From contig JANTQA010000032.1 in the NCBI GenBank assembly GCA_027625915.1, forward strand, positions 4,836,001-4,900,000: a stretch of 64,000 nt of DNA. The letters are read 5' to 3'. Positions 50,301-61,475 of the stretch are shown piece after piece. Position numbers and translations under genes: made by a program. Source of the DNA: Anaeramoeba flamelloides (Eukaryota > Metamonada > Anaeramoebidae). Each line of letters starts with the position of its first letter. Positions within the stretch are counted from its first letter, which is position 1. A model generated the notes under the pieces. It searched no databases, had not been told where the DNA came from, and saw nothing but the letters and a program-made list of their open reading frames with translations.

Positions 50301-51007
50301 TTTTTGTTTGTTTGTTTGTTTTGTTTTGTTTGGAATTTTGTTTTTTTTGAAACAAATAAGAACAGTGGTTTTGTGTTTTTGGTTCAAATTTAGAAGGAAA
50401 GAGCGAAAAAAAAAAATTTTTTTTTAATAAATAAACTGTAACTCAAGAGTATTACCTGAAATAAGTTGTTGGAAATAGAAACGAGCAACTTTCTCACTAA
50501 ATTTACCATTGTTTGCAATCTTGTAAAACAATTCACCTCCTGTTAAAAGTTCAAAAACAAGATAAATTCTTTGTTTGGAAACAAGAACGTCCATTAATTT
50601 GACAACGTGTTTGTGCTTTAAACTTTTCATAATAGATATCTTTTGTATTTTTGTTGTAATTTATTGTTTGTTGGTTTTTATCAAAAAAAGAATTAAAAGT
50701 GTGAATTTATCAGTCATGTTAAAAGAAGGAATGTGTGTAAATTTTCTGTTTTTTTGATTTTTTTGTTGTTTGAAAAAGTATGCGTAAAAAAAAAAAGAAA
50801 AAAACAGAAACACAAAATCATAAAACCAAAAACACAAACTTCTTTTTTAATTTGATCTGACATATTTTCCCTTAAGATTTTTTCTTTGTTCATAATTTTA
50901 ATAGCGACAAACTCTCCAGTTTCTGAATTTTTTGCTTGCTTAACTTTTCCAAAAGCACCTTCTCCCAATGTGTCACCAATTTCATATTTACCAACTTTTC
51001 GAGACAT
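44305..51007 (-). CDS. CIPK: CBL-interacting protein kinase (CIPK/SnRK3 type), six exons
   Basis: Exons, on the minus strand, are 51007-50840, 50639-50456, 50226-49791, 47790-47677, 47553-47355 and 44496-44305. Phases agree throughout and give 430 residues, the usual CIPK length. In plants, CIPKs are activated by calcineurin-B-like calcium sensors that bind the NAF motif. The kinase domain (~8-263) has GEGAFGKV (15-22), Lys37, HRDLKPEN with Asp131, DFG at 149-151, a TACGTPNYVAPE activation loop and DPWF near its end. Exon 5 carries LNAFDLIGMSGAFDMGRML (302-320), a clear NAF/FISL motif. Exons 5-6 continue into the phosphatase-interaction/KA1-like domain, ending with MSPKVHLVDFRKQRG and a helix. 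An apparent stop after the kinase domain is just intron 3, read through. Intron 3 is 2.0 kb and intron 5 is 2.9 kb; the latter holds a LINE fragment. All catalytic residues are present. Confidence 0.95.
44990..45110 (+). repeat. Dispersed repeat R4, copy a
   Basis: The sequence CGTTCTTCGAAC, then ATATCA-rich text, then GTTCTTCCAGGC also occurs at 60830-60935 in the same order and orientation. It lies in CIPK intron 5. Weak similarity may extend to about 45430 (and 61170 in the other copy). Confidence 0.55.
46376..47172 (-). mobile_element. 5'-truncated LINE (non-LTR retrotransposon), in CIPK intron 5
   Basis: A 16-bp target-site duplication, AAATTTTAGTTTTCTT, lies at 46360-46375 and 47173-47188. 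The element ends in a poly(A) tail (a T run on the plus strand from 46376). Its frame is open across almost the whole ~800 bp, from the truncation point to a TGA at 46404-46406. It encodes the C-terminal part of a reverse transcriptase polyprotein with a CCHC zinc-binding motif: FCNLC, 13 residues, then HFLWEC and PFYKENR. This is the pattern of the zinc-binding region C-terminal to LINE reverse transcriptases. The reverse transcriptase core itself is missing by 5' truncation. A short palindrome, GAGGAAATTGATTTCCTC, overlaps the stop and 3' end. An uninterrupted frame and an intact duplication mean a recent insertion, antisense to nothing (same strand as CIPK). Confidence 0.88.
49147..49206 (+). 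pseudogene. tRNA-like remnant in CIPK intron 3
   Basis: The string GTCTAGTGGTTAGTATCTGG reads like a tRNA D-arm with an A-box. It is followed at the right distance by GAATTAGAAGTCTCAAATTT, which resembles an anticodon/variable/T-arm region, but the B-box is decayed. The acceptor ends do not pair well. It is either a tRNA pseudogene or the head of a tRNA-derived SINE, on the strand opposite to CIPK. Confidence 0.3.
50262..50335 (+). repeat. GTTT/GTTTT microsatellite in CIPK intron 2
   Basis: Repeated GTTT and GTTTT units fill about 75 bp of the 229-nt second intron of the kinase gene. Confidence 0.85.
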
Positions 51008-52160
51008 TTCAAAAACAATATAAAAATTTTTCTTTTGAAATAAATTAGTTAAAAAAAATGAATTTACTCAGGGATTTTTTTTAACAAGTATTTCGAGGTT
51101 TATTTAAAAACCAAAGCAATGGCTCCAACTAAAAACAATCTCAGAGTTAGGAATTCTAATTTTTTCAAACTTTTATTTAGAACTAAAAAAAAAGAAAAAT
51201 CTAACCCATATCAATAACCAAAGGCTTTAAATCTTTAGAACACTCGTTTCATTAAAATCAAATTTTTTAGGAATTCTTTTTTTCCTTCCTTTTATTATTT
51301 TTCGATTTCTTTTTTTCCAAAGTATCTCTTACCCGTTCAGATCGAAATACAGTATCAACACTACACTTAACTCATCTTAATTATGATTTTTCATTTATTT
51401 TTTAAACAAAACGAGACAAAAAACTTTACTGTTATTTGAAAATGGTAAGAGGATTCAAGTTTTGACTGATTATCTTTTTTTCAATTCTTGAAATCTAACA
51501 TTGGGTTGTTGGTTCAAGTGTAATATACCACAAAAAAGGATAAAGTAAATAAAAAGAGAAAGAAATTAGTACATAATTCATGGAAAAACCTTTTGTAACA
51601 GAAAAAAAGGAGTTATAAGTGAACATTATTTCCCTTTCAGTATTCTAATAAAAGTTTTAAAATTCATATTGAAGCAACACATACTCTATAAGTTTATTGA
51701 CAAATAATTTTACACACAAAATTTCAATTGAGAATCATTCAATTGGTTAGTGGACTCACAAAATACAAAAAATCTTTTCAAGTAAAATTAATAGCAAACC
51801 CAAAATAATTTTACCTTCGTCTTGAAATTGAAAAACCCTGTAAAAATCTGTTTACTACAAGATCAAACTCACTTTTAATGACATTTTCGGAAATGATTTA
51901 TTTGGTTTTGCTTGAATTTGATCCTATTTTTTCTCAAATTGTTTGAAAAGTTTAAAATTCAACATATTTGTGAATTATTGCAAAAAAAATTATTTTCATG
52001 AAAGAAGAAAGAAATTTGATTACCTCTGAAGGGTTTCTACAAAAAATACATACTAAAAGTGAAACCACATCGTTTTGAGAATACCTCAGTTTAAAAAATC
52101 AACTTTATCTCAAAAAAAATACAATAATTATTTTTACTTGAAAAAAATATTGGTTTTCTA
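51008..52160. other. Spacer upstream of CIPK
   Basis: AT-rich; it presumably holds the CIPK promoter and 5' untranslated region. No recognisable motif. Confidence 0.4.
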
Positions 52161-52613
52161 TTGAGAGAAAAATGTTGTTGAGAGAAAAATAGTTGTATAG
52201 CAATTTTAATTTGGAACATTACTGAAAATGATTTTTAATTTCAATCGTTTGTGAAATAACTAAAGAAAATAACAATAATCTACTTATTAGAATAACGATT
52301 AATGTAATTCTACTTTTTCAAAACCTTATCTCTTATACCCTAAAGCAAGTTTAAAAATTACCATTTTCAGAATTAATAGTAAACTTTACTAGAACTTGGA
52401 TTTTGATTAAAATAGCATGATCTACTTTAGTTATCAACCATTCAAATGAGTATTCTACACAAACCACAGATAAATGAACTTGTAACACCTTTAAACCTGA
52501 ATTTATATAAAATTCACCTAGTTATCAATAGGATTTGATTTTCAATTTTACGAAATGTTCCCAATTAAAAAAGGTGTCCAACCATTTTTCTGTGTCCAAC
52601 ATTTTTCTCTCAA
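52161..52613 (-). mobile_element. ~453-bp MITE family 3, copy A
   Basis: Inverted ends TTGAGAGAAAAATGTTG and CAACATTTTTCTCTCAA extend with a second AAAAATRGTTG block. The whole element is repeated, inverted, at 57711-58161 with an estimated 90% identity or better. Outer bases fit a TA target and ACTRTTGAGAG tips, in the style of Tc1/mariner-derived MITEs. It has no coding content. Confidence 0.8.
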
Positions 52614-55064
52614 CAGTTATTCAAGATTCAGATCAATACATTTTATTCTTTTTTTTGAATTAAAAAAATAGAGAAAAAACAACCAAACGGAGAAATTAAA
52701 AATTCTCCCGAAATACTTTTTTAAAAGCTAAAAAATTCAACTTATAATCTAAATAAATATCTTTTAATTTGATTATTTCTAATCAATAATTAATAACCTT
52801 ATCTTAATTAATTCTAGTGGATTCTTAGTAACACAAGGATTAAGTATATCAATAGACTTTATTATTATTACTCAATTTTTTAAAGTATTTTCAAACAAAT
52901 TAAACGAATTCAAATTAATAATTCAAATAATCTTAAACAAATAATAGATATTATTTAATAAATGATTTTAATAATAACAGTTTGTTGTTTTACTCTTGAT
53001 ATTTAAATAAAATAATATAACCTAATCTTTTCAATTTCAAGAAATTCTCATATTTATTTGAGAATTAAAAAAAATGATAACTTTTTTTAGATCTTCAAGA
53101 ATTCAATATTTTATTGATTTTTCACTTGTATGTCTAAAATAAGACTGAAATTTCTATGTTACTAATAAATACAAACTTTAAGAGACAACCAAAAGCAATT
53201 TTTCATCAAAATAAAGATCTTTTACAAAATTTTTCTTCTTTGTTCAAAAAACCAAACAAAAAGCAGACCAAAAAAAAAATCTTTTGACTGAAAATTTAAT
53301 AGGAAAAAATGAACTGCTTTAAACATGATAATTAATTTCTCTAAAGTTAATAAAGTAACTTTTTTATCATGTTTAATCATACCCTTCGGAAAACAAGTTC
53401 TCTATTACCATTGAGAAATAAGAAATAAGAGTTATTAGTCACCCATGGAGAAAAAATGTTCAAAAAATTCTTAAAAAAAAATTTATTTAGCATTTTTTCT
53501 TATTTGTTATTATTTTTCCCTGGAATTTTTACTTTCCGAATTAACTTGTTGGATGTGTCTGTGTGTTTTTAAAATAAAATTAATAAATGAAAAGGATATT
53601 TTTTTTTTCATTTTGATAGAAAACAAAAGCAAAATCCATTGAAAATGGATAATTTTTCTTTTCAAAATTTAGTGTATTCAATTTAGTACAATGAAAAATA
53701 TCTTTAACTTACTCTAAAAGTCAGAAAAAACATATGAAAAGTTTTTTAGTTGATTTTCATTTATAAAATTTAAGATATTTCGTCAACCAACTCATTTTTT
53801 TTTTTTTTTTTTTTTTGTTGAACCTGGCACTTTTCAAATCAAAAACCTTAATCATTAAAAATCATAAATTAGTAATTCCTTTCTGAGAAAGATTTAATAT
53901 TTCTCATATGAAAGTTGTTAAAATAATATTAGATAAAATTTTAAGATACATTTGGGAATAAAAATCACTTTTCATTTTATAGACGAAATATATATATATC
54001 AACTGGCCAAAGAAACTAACAAAAAACCCAAATTAAATATATCATTGATTTCTTTAGATTCTAACATTTAAAAAACAAATATTTTAAAAATAATTGTTTA
54101 AACTTTAAAATTTCTCTTAAAGAATTGAGTAACTTTTTATCACCAAAAATAACAAAAAATTTTCAAACAAAGAAGAAAATTACTAAAAATTTTGAATAAA
54201 TTCAATTCATTATTTAAAATTTACTTAAAAAAGGAATGAGTTTGCTTTTAATTTTGATTGTAAATTAGATGTATATTTGAGTGGCGGATTACATGTTACA
54301 TTAAAACAAGAAATTTAAAAAACAAAAAAAAAACAACAATTTTATTTTGATACACAACTTAGATACCTTGGAATGCTTTTTTTTTTTTAATTTTTTTTGG
54401 CAAATTTAAAGTTAAAAACACCTTTGATTTTAAATGAAAGAATTTTGAAGTCATGGAATTGGCAAATTCCGTCCCAAATTATGTTTTGAAAAAGACACTA
54501 TGGGGGTTTTAAAAGAGAATTAATTATTCTAAAATAAAAATAAAAAAACAAGAATAAAATATAAAGAGTATCTAAAAAAATGAACAATAAATAAACATTT
54601 AATTCTTTAAAAAAATAGAGTCAAAAAAAGTTTTGAGATATTGGAATATAGTTTTTAGGAAGAGAAGATCAAGGGATTATTGTTTTTTTTTTTGACCTCT
54701 TTTATTTGTAGGCCTTGTGTATATTAACCCAGAAATTTCCTTTCCCATTTTTCGTACCCCACACTTGTTTACCCGTACTAACATTTAAATAATAATTGTG
54801 AATTATATTTCACTTCCAGATCACATTTTTCCTTTTTTTTTATTTTTCAAATATTAAATCCCAAAAAATAGATTGGAAATGTAACTTTTATTTCTTTACT
54901 TGGTTACTTTTCTTATAATAGTTTTTTTCTGCTATGTATTTTTTATATTGAATGGAATATGGATTTGAAATCTCAAGAACATTTTCAGATTTTTTTTAAA
55001 TTTTTTAATTTATACCAAACTTTTTTCCAAATTTTTTTTATTGCAAGTTAAATAGTCAAAAAGT
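52614..55064. other. AT-rich spacer; possible LINE crumbs near 54260-54500
   Basis: Short plus frames at 54260-54500 include FDTQLRYLGM, similar in style to the YLG strand of LINE reverse transcriptases, and ILKSWNWQIPSQ. They are broken and too short to name. A short hairpin lies at 53319-53377 (arms TTAAACATGATAA). No gene is supported. Confidence 0.3.
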
Positions 55065-55385
55065 AATTAGCTATTATTCCGATATTATCAAAACAATGAA
55101 TATGGGTGTAGAAAAAACAATTGATTTCTATTGAAAATTTTGTTAAATCTTCAATACGAGATCAAAATGAATATTTTTGTTTTTCTCAACGATTATCAAG
55201 AATTTTAGTTTTGAAAATTTTCAGAAAATATATTGATTTTTACATTTTATACTTCATATAAATACCAATTAATACCATGTTTATATTTTTCAACATATTT
55301 CTTATTTGTTTTCAAAGTTTAATTATAAAAAATAATTTATATTTAAAAACATTTTTTTGGCACATTTGATCTTAACAAATCTCAA
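55065..55385 (+). repeat. Dispersed repeat R2, copy d (diverged)
   Basis: It shares TTGATTTCTATTG, ATCAAAATGA, TTTTTCTCAA and the following order of blocks with copies a-c, but at lower identity. Confidence 0.55.
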
Positions 55386-55692
55386 TCCCTCTTCTTCTTT
55401 TTTTAACTTTTGTTATTTGGTATTAATTATTCTAAAACAAATTTCAAGTCCACCATTTGCTTAAAAATAATTCAATAAGATTTTCGGTGAGTTTTTGAAA
55501 AATATACAAAATATCTTGGGGAAAATAAAACTTTTTAATATATTTAATTCGTTTATTAATGAGTACCACATTGATAATTGTGTACCCTTTGGCTTTATTT
55601 CAATTCATTGAATTTATTTTTTTCCAAAAATAATTGGAAATTCTAAACTATTTATTTTTCAATTATCCTTAATTATCCCTTTTTTTTACAGT

Positions 55693-55832
55693 CAGTTCCA
55701 CTTTTAAGACACAAACTTTCAACTAAATTTAAGGAATAAAAAAATCCCAAATTAAAACACATTTTTTGTAAATTTTTTAAACACAAATTATTTTAGTAAA
55801 ATTTGAATTTTGTTCCTTAATTTGAATTCTGG
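55693..55832 (+). mobile_element. MITE family 1, third copy
   Basis: It starts AGTTCCACTTTTAAGACACA, the best-preserved left end in the window, and shares the interior up to TTCCTTAATTTGA. The right inverted end is missing. Confidence 0.65.
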
Positions 55833-56862
55833 AAAAGATGGGCACTCTACTGCACTCCACCATACACCACAAAAATATTTCACAATAATTACAAACCAAA
55901 ATTACTTATTTCAACACAAAAGCATTTAAGTTATTCATCAAGTTGAACAATTCAAAAATTCAGGATATTTACCAACCACTTAAATATATATGACTATGTA
56001 ATCAATAACAACACAAATAAATTGTTCCGTATGTTTATAATACGAATTGAAGGAAATGATAGAAACATTGATAATATTTTATGGGTATTCCCGTCTTATG
56101 AAAAAGATAGATTAATCTTTCAAAATAAATTAAAAGAAGAAAAATCTCAATGATTTAATTTCAAATCAACAGTTTGAAACTATTTTCATTAAATAATAAT
56201 CGTGAAATCTATAATTTTACACTTAAATTTCTGAAAGGGAATTTAAGTAAAAGGATATCCAGAGTGTAATTTCCACTTCTTCAATAAGAAAAAAAAAAAA
56301 AGAAATGATTTTTTTTCCTACTTTAATTTCAAATACCAAAAGAAAAACAATAAGATTTTTCTTATTTGTTCAAAGGGTTAAAAATACATTAAATGCCTAG
56401 GTTTGAGGCAACTAATTCTCTCAATTCAAAAAGTAATTGCCTTATGAATAGTAGGATGTAGGTTAGGGTATTTTTTATGTATTTTTTTTTTTTTTTGTAC
56501 AAGATCCAAATGTCCAAAGAATTGAAAAAGATAAAGGTTAAAATGCTAACAAAATTTGTAGATTATCCAAATCTTCTGTTTACTAAAATTAGCTCTCGAA
56601 TTGTAGGAGATCGATTTAAAATTTTTGGTGATTTTGAAATTGCCAATTCACAATTCTTAATTGTAAATTATTAATGGGTATCGTTAAAAGTTGAGAAATC
56701 TAAAAAATTCAAGAATATGCCAACTGTCTCTATGGATTTGAGAATACGAAAACACTGCTTTACTGTTCTTAATTTTGTTTTCATTATCTTAAAAAATAAA
56801 TACAAGAACAAAAATGAAATTATGTTTTTATTGATTAAATAATTTATTAATTAGCCATTAAA
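55833..56862. other. Spacer 3' of LAMTOR5
   Basis: A plus frame at 56477-56674 has ordinary composition but no motif. I do not call it. The remainder is AT-rich. Confidence 0.35.
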
Positions 56863-57534
56863 TCAATTTATTTTAAATACAAGAGCAAAATTGACGTCTT
56901 CTTTTGAAGAAATTAAGATTTTACTATATTATTTTTTGTGGGGAAAAGAAAAGAAAAGAAAAGAAGAGATTAAAAAAGAAAAAAATTAAAAAAGAAAGAA
57001 AGAAAAAAAAAAGAAAGAAAGGATAAAAAAAAAAAGAAAAAGAAGAAAGTTAACAAGATCTGAATTGCAGCTGTTTTAAAAAAGTGGGGAATAAAAGTTA
57101 TAAAAAGTGTTACTTAAACTGATCGACTCACAGTTTTAATCAGTCGAAGAAAAACTTTCGAAATCTAATCTACACCCACTTTTTCAAAAGTAGCAAAAAA
57201 AAAAAAAGAATTATTTACCTTTGGGATGTATCTATTGCAATGGTTGGAACATCTTTTTCATTGTTTGATAATTTAGAAGCCAATTTATTGATTTCAGTCA
57301 AATGACAAGCCAAATATGGTGAACATTTCCCCCTTGATCCCAAATTTAAACCTTGCTTATCAGAAACAATCATTCCTTTTAAGGATCCGTCTTGCATTCT
57401 TAAATCATTAATGAAAGGTTGTTCAAATAACAAAGAGGTTATTATTAAGAGAATTAAGAAAACAACAAAACTGTGAAAAAGAAGTGGAAGGTTATTTACA
57501 ATGAAGTCAAAAATTCTTCAAGTGGCTCTTCCAT
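56863..57534 (-). CDS. LAMTOR5: Ragulator subunit LAMTOR5 (HBXIP), three exons
   Basis: Exons, on the minus strand, are 57534-57500, 57398-57219 and 56923-56863. Phases are 2 and 2, and the product is 91 residues, the same length as the animal protein. LAMTOR5 is a roadblock-fold subunit of Ragulator, the lysosomal scaffold and activator of Rag GTPases upstream of TORC1. The product starts MEEPLEEFLTSLMQDGSLKG. The conserved core VSDKQGLNLGSRG matches the family's DSQGLNLGCRG, followed by a helix (ASKLSNNEKDVP) and IAIDT. The last exon gives SKILISSKEDVNFALVFKIN, matching the C-terminal strands. The 57433 frame start is not real; exon 2 begins at an AG acceptor just before the codon for Met in MQDG. 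Intron 2 has a purine-rich plus strand (56940-57045), which is a long polypyrimidine tract before the acceptor. A family-3 MITE lies 177 bp upstream of the start codon. Confidence 0.9.
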
Positions 57535-57710
57535 TATTGAAACACAAATAAAATCTAATTTTTGGATATTTTGTAAAAAATGAAAGATTAAGGTGAAAGT
57601 ACTATTTGTATTTTATGTTCAATTCAGATCATATTTTTAACCAACATTATATTGAATAAATAAAATCAATGCTGAATCAAGAGATTTGTTAAAATTTTAC
57701 ATTTTATTAT

Positions 57711-58161
57711 CGAGAGAAAAATGTTGGACACAGAAAAATGGTTGGACCCAATTTATAATTGTAAACATTATTGAAAATTGAAAATCAAATCCTATTGATA
57801 ACTATGTGAATTTTATATAAATCCAAGTTTAAATGTGTTAAAAGTTCATTAATCCATGGTTTGTGTAGAATACTCATTTGAATGGTTGATAACTAAAGTA
57901 GATCATGCTATTTTAACAAAAATCCAAGTTCTAGTAAAGTTTACGATTAATTCTGAAAATGGTAATTTGTAAACTTGCTTTAGACCATAAGAGATAAGGT
58001 TTTGAAAAAAGTAGAATTACACTAATCGTTATTCTAATAAGTATATTATTGTTATTTTCTTTAGTTATTTCACAAACGAAAGAAATTAAAAATCATTTTT
58101 AGTAATGTTCAAAATTAAAATTGCTGTCCAACTATTTTTCTCTGTCCACATTTTTCTCTCA
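57711..58161 (+). mobile_element. ~451-bp MITE family 3, copy B
   Basis: It is the inverted counterpart of 52161-52613. Ends CGAGAGAAAAATGTTGGACA and CTCTCAATAGTTA are complementary. The pair flanks LAMTOR5, and this copy sits in its likely promoter region. Confidence 0.8.
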
Positions 58162-59071
58162 ATAGTTAGCTTTTATTAAGGATTTTGGTAATTTGGAAAT
58201 AAACTTTTGTGTTATCCGAATTAAAAAATATAAATTGAAAAGGTTTGAAAATTGAAAAAATTCATGCTACTATTTGTCTTGCCAATTATTTTCAAGTATA
58301 AGATTTTAGTTTATTTCGAGTGTACCAATATACGTCAAAAAAAAATTAAACTTCCCAAAGTGCACTATTCTAAACAAAATAAATTTCAAATTTCACTTGT
58401 TGTGTTTAGGAATTCATTAAATTTGTTGTACCAATAAATAATTTACCTTCAAATCTTCAAAAATGTGATAATTTACAATAAAATGGACTTTATCTTCTTA
58501 CTGAAATAAGACAAAATTTTGACAAAAAGAAATTAAACAATTGTTAATTTTTCTCTTTTTAATATCTTTAATTATAATAAACAGTATTGGTTAAAAAGAG
58601 ATCTTTAATCAAAAAATATTTTTAAATTTATTTTACAATTTAATAGCTAAATTACCACCCTGAATTTGCCCAACACAGAGAAGTGGCTTATAAAAATAAA
58701 AGACACAACTTGAATATATAATTACTTTATTTGAAAAAAAATTCAATTAACCCAAAAAAATTGCAGTCTTCCCAATTTCAAAAAAAATATACCTTTGAAT
58801 AAAAAATCCAATTAAAAACAAAAAAAAATAAAGTTTTAAAGGATTTCATATGGTCCACAATGATAAAATGACAAGATATAGGGAAAATGAAAAGGAATCA
58901 TTTCAAAAATTCAGAAAATAAAAATAAATCTTGTATTGTTTTATATTTCCAATCACTTAAATTTCACCAACTTAAAACAAATTATTTTCTTAAAAAAAAA
59001 AAATATTTTAATTTGATTTATTCATATTTGAGGTTGTTTCTTAACGATCTACATGTAAAAAAGAAATGATT

Positions 59072-59106
<35 letters not shown>

Positions 59107-60829
59107 CTCAGACGTTTTATTAGTAAAAATTTTAATATATAATTTACAATAAATACCAATAAGAAAGAGATTAGAACACTGAAAAGTTTACGATAGTTTT
59201 TTTTTATTTTTATTTATTTATAGAAAGGATTAATTAAAGAAAAATCATCAAATAAAAAAAAGAGAAGAAGAAAAATAATTAAAATATATATATAAAATAA
59301 ATTTATCATTTTCAAGACCAATTAGAAACTATTCACGTCCTAAGGACAGGAGGAGAAAAAACCCAATAGAAAGATTATTGATTATGGATAAAAATTCCAC
59401 ATTCCGTGATTGATAATTGGTATTCCACGACTCTCAGAGTGGGGCACTGGGTGCCCGAATTTATATATTTTTTATTATTTAAAAATTGTTTTGTTTTCAC
59501 TAAATCTTTATTATATTTTCTTTATTACCTTAAGTTTTCTAACCATAAGAGCTTTGATAAAAAATTCCCCATCAAGCGCAGTAAATTTCATAATTTTTAT
59601 TAGTCTTATTGAAGATTTTCTGTGTATTTTTTCTAAGAATAACTTTTTCATATAATTTCTTATCTAGAATTTTTGATAATTTTTTTTTCCATTTGATTCT
59701 GATAAATTTATACCTTTCACTATACCAAATGAAGTGGTTTAAATTTTACTACTAATGAGTACAATAATCCTATTTTTTAAAGTTTTCGATAGTATTTTAG
59801 TGACTCTGTAAATATTTTTGGGAAATATTTTAGTAATTAAGCAAAGTTTGAAAATTATCTAATCTTCTAATTTTGAATTCAATTTGACTAAAATTAAAAA
59901 CATTTTAATAATAAATTAGATTTTAAAAATGTTATTTAACATTATTTTTGAAGAGTTTAAACAATTTTTTTTTCGATTTTGTTGATCTTGTAAAACCCAA
60001 AAACTTGTCTCGCTCAAATATTTACAACATTTGAAAATTAATTTTTTTCAAAGAACCCAATTATTTGTATTCAATAGACGAAAAAGAAAAAAGCACATCA
60101 ATTTCCCCTTACAGGCTGGAAATTTAAGGGATTCTCTTTCTTTGTTTAAAAACTTCGCCGAAAACCAAAGTTGTTTTTGGTTTAAGACCGAAAGAAACTA
60201 AAATCATTTTTAAACAAATAAAAAAAGTTTCTTCTTCTTTTTTTGTTGAAAAAGGAGAAGAAACCATTTATAGAAGAATTTCAAAATGAGAAAAAAACAA
60301 AGTTATAAATTTAGAAAAAAATTAAGCAAAAACACTTTTTTTTCTACACTAAGTCAAGAAATTATTAGACCAATGGCTCATAATTATTCACTGTTAAGAA
60401 CATATAATAGATGTAGAGTTTAAGTTTGATCACCTTGGGTGTTTCTAAATAAGTAGGGAATAAAAAGGGGGGATAGAGACTAATTGAAAAGTTGGGTGAT
60501 CAAATTTGTCTCTGTGGGATTTTAAATCAAGTTTTGTACATCAGAGCATGAAAATGTAAAATTTAAATTTTATGTTTAACAATAACTCCATTGGAGAGAA
60601 TGAGATACTTTTAAGAATAAATTATTCAAATTACCAATTAAAAAATCACCAATTAGTTTTTTAGGTTTATATATGTTTTTTTTTTATTGTCTTGTTGTGT
60701 AGAGTTAGATCCTTAGTTCCAAAAAATAAATTGTATCTCATATTGTTTCGTTTGTTCAAAAATCACCTTTTAGAATTTCTTGTTTTTGGATCCCCTTCCA
60801 GACACCAAATATGGTATTGTTCTGGTGCT
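58162..60829. other. AT-rich spacer between LAMTOR5 and CLEC16A
   Basis: It holds a (TA)n microsatellite at about 59077-59102 and a less AT-rich structured patch at 59404-59456 (listed separately). Short frames at 58252-58437 and 58887-59069 have no motif. Confidence 0.45.
59404..59456 (+). other. GC-richer structured patch, RNA gene candidate
   Basis: It contains ACTCTCAGAGT and a perfect 6-bp hairpin, GGGCAC-TGG-GTGCCC, in DNA that is otherwise about 80% AT. I cannot match it to a tRNA, snRNA or snoRNA. The overlapping frames are short. Confidence 0.35.
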
Positions 60830-60935
60830 ACATTATATTAATCATCGTTCTTCGAACACTTCAATATAATAATATATCACTTCTAACAATATCATATTTC
60901 TCGTTCTTCCAGGCAAAACTTGTAACATAACAAAG
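60830..60935 (+). repeat. Dispersed repeat R4, copy b
   Basis: It contains CGTTCTTCGAAC, the ATATCA-rich middle and CGTTCTTCCAGGC, as at 44990-45110. It lies about 540 bp upstream of CLEC16A. Confidence 0.55.
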
Positions 60936-61475
60936 TGATTGTTTCTAAATCAAAAGAATAAAGACAGATATTAATTCAATTATGCCACCTTATATCATTT
61001 TGTGAAAATTTAGATCTTCTTCAAAAGGTCTAATAAATAATAGGAATAAATTTAAACTTCATTTTTCTTTTCCTATGTTTTTACCAATCGATTTTTCAAA
61101 GAAATATATTCAAATTTGGATCTTTACTGTATTTGTTAGATACTTTTGTTTTTGATTCTATGATTTTCTTTGATACACTGGTGTGACAGAGAATTTCTAA
61201 CGAAAGCCTTAATTCAGAAATAGAAAAAAGAACATTTGCACATCTTTTATCAAATTCACTTTCAATTCTTGGTAATGAATTTCAATAAAAAATAGTACTT
61301 GTTAAAGTTACATTACCCATGAAAAGAAAAAAGAAATACCATAACAAAATACTCAGTAATTAGATAGACTCTTGGTGAACAAAGTTTTCAAGAGTTTAAT
61401 TTCGATGAAAATATTTTTCAAAAAATGAGATATTATTTTTTATTTTTCTTGACCCAACTTAACTAAGGATTGTTG

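Noticed and set aside
56477-56674. 65-codon plus-strand frame 3' of LAMTOR5
   Set aside because: It starts within a T run, has no recognisable motif and is not supported by context.
57215-57433. LAMTOR5 as a single-exon frame starting at 57433
   Set aside because: It has no ATG there. Splicing at 57398 and the two flanking exons give a 91-residue protein matching the family end to end.
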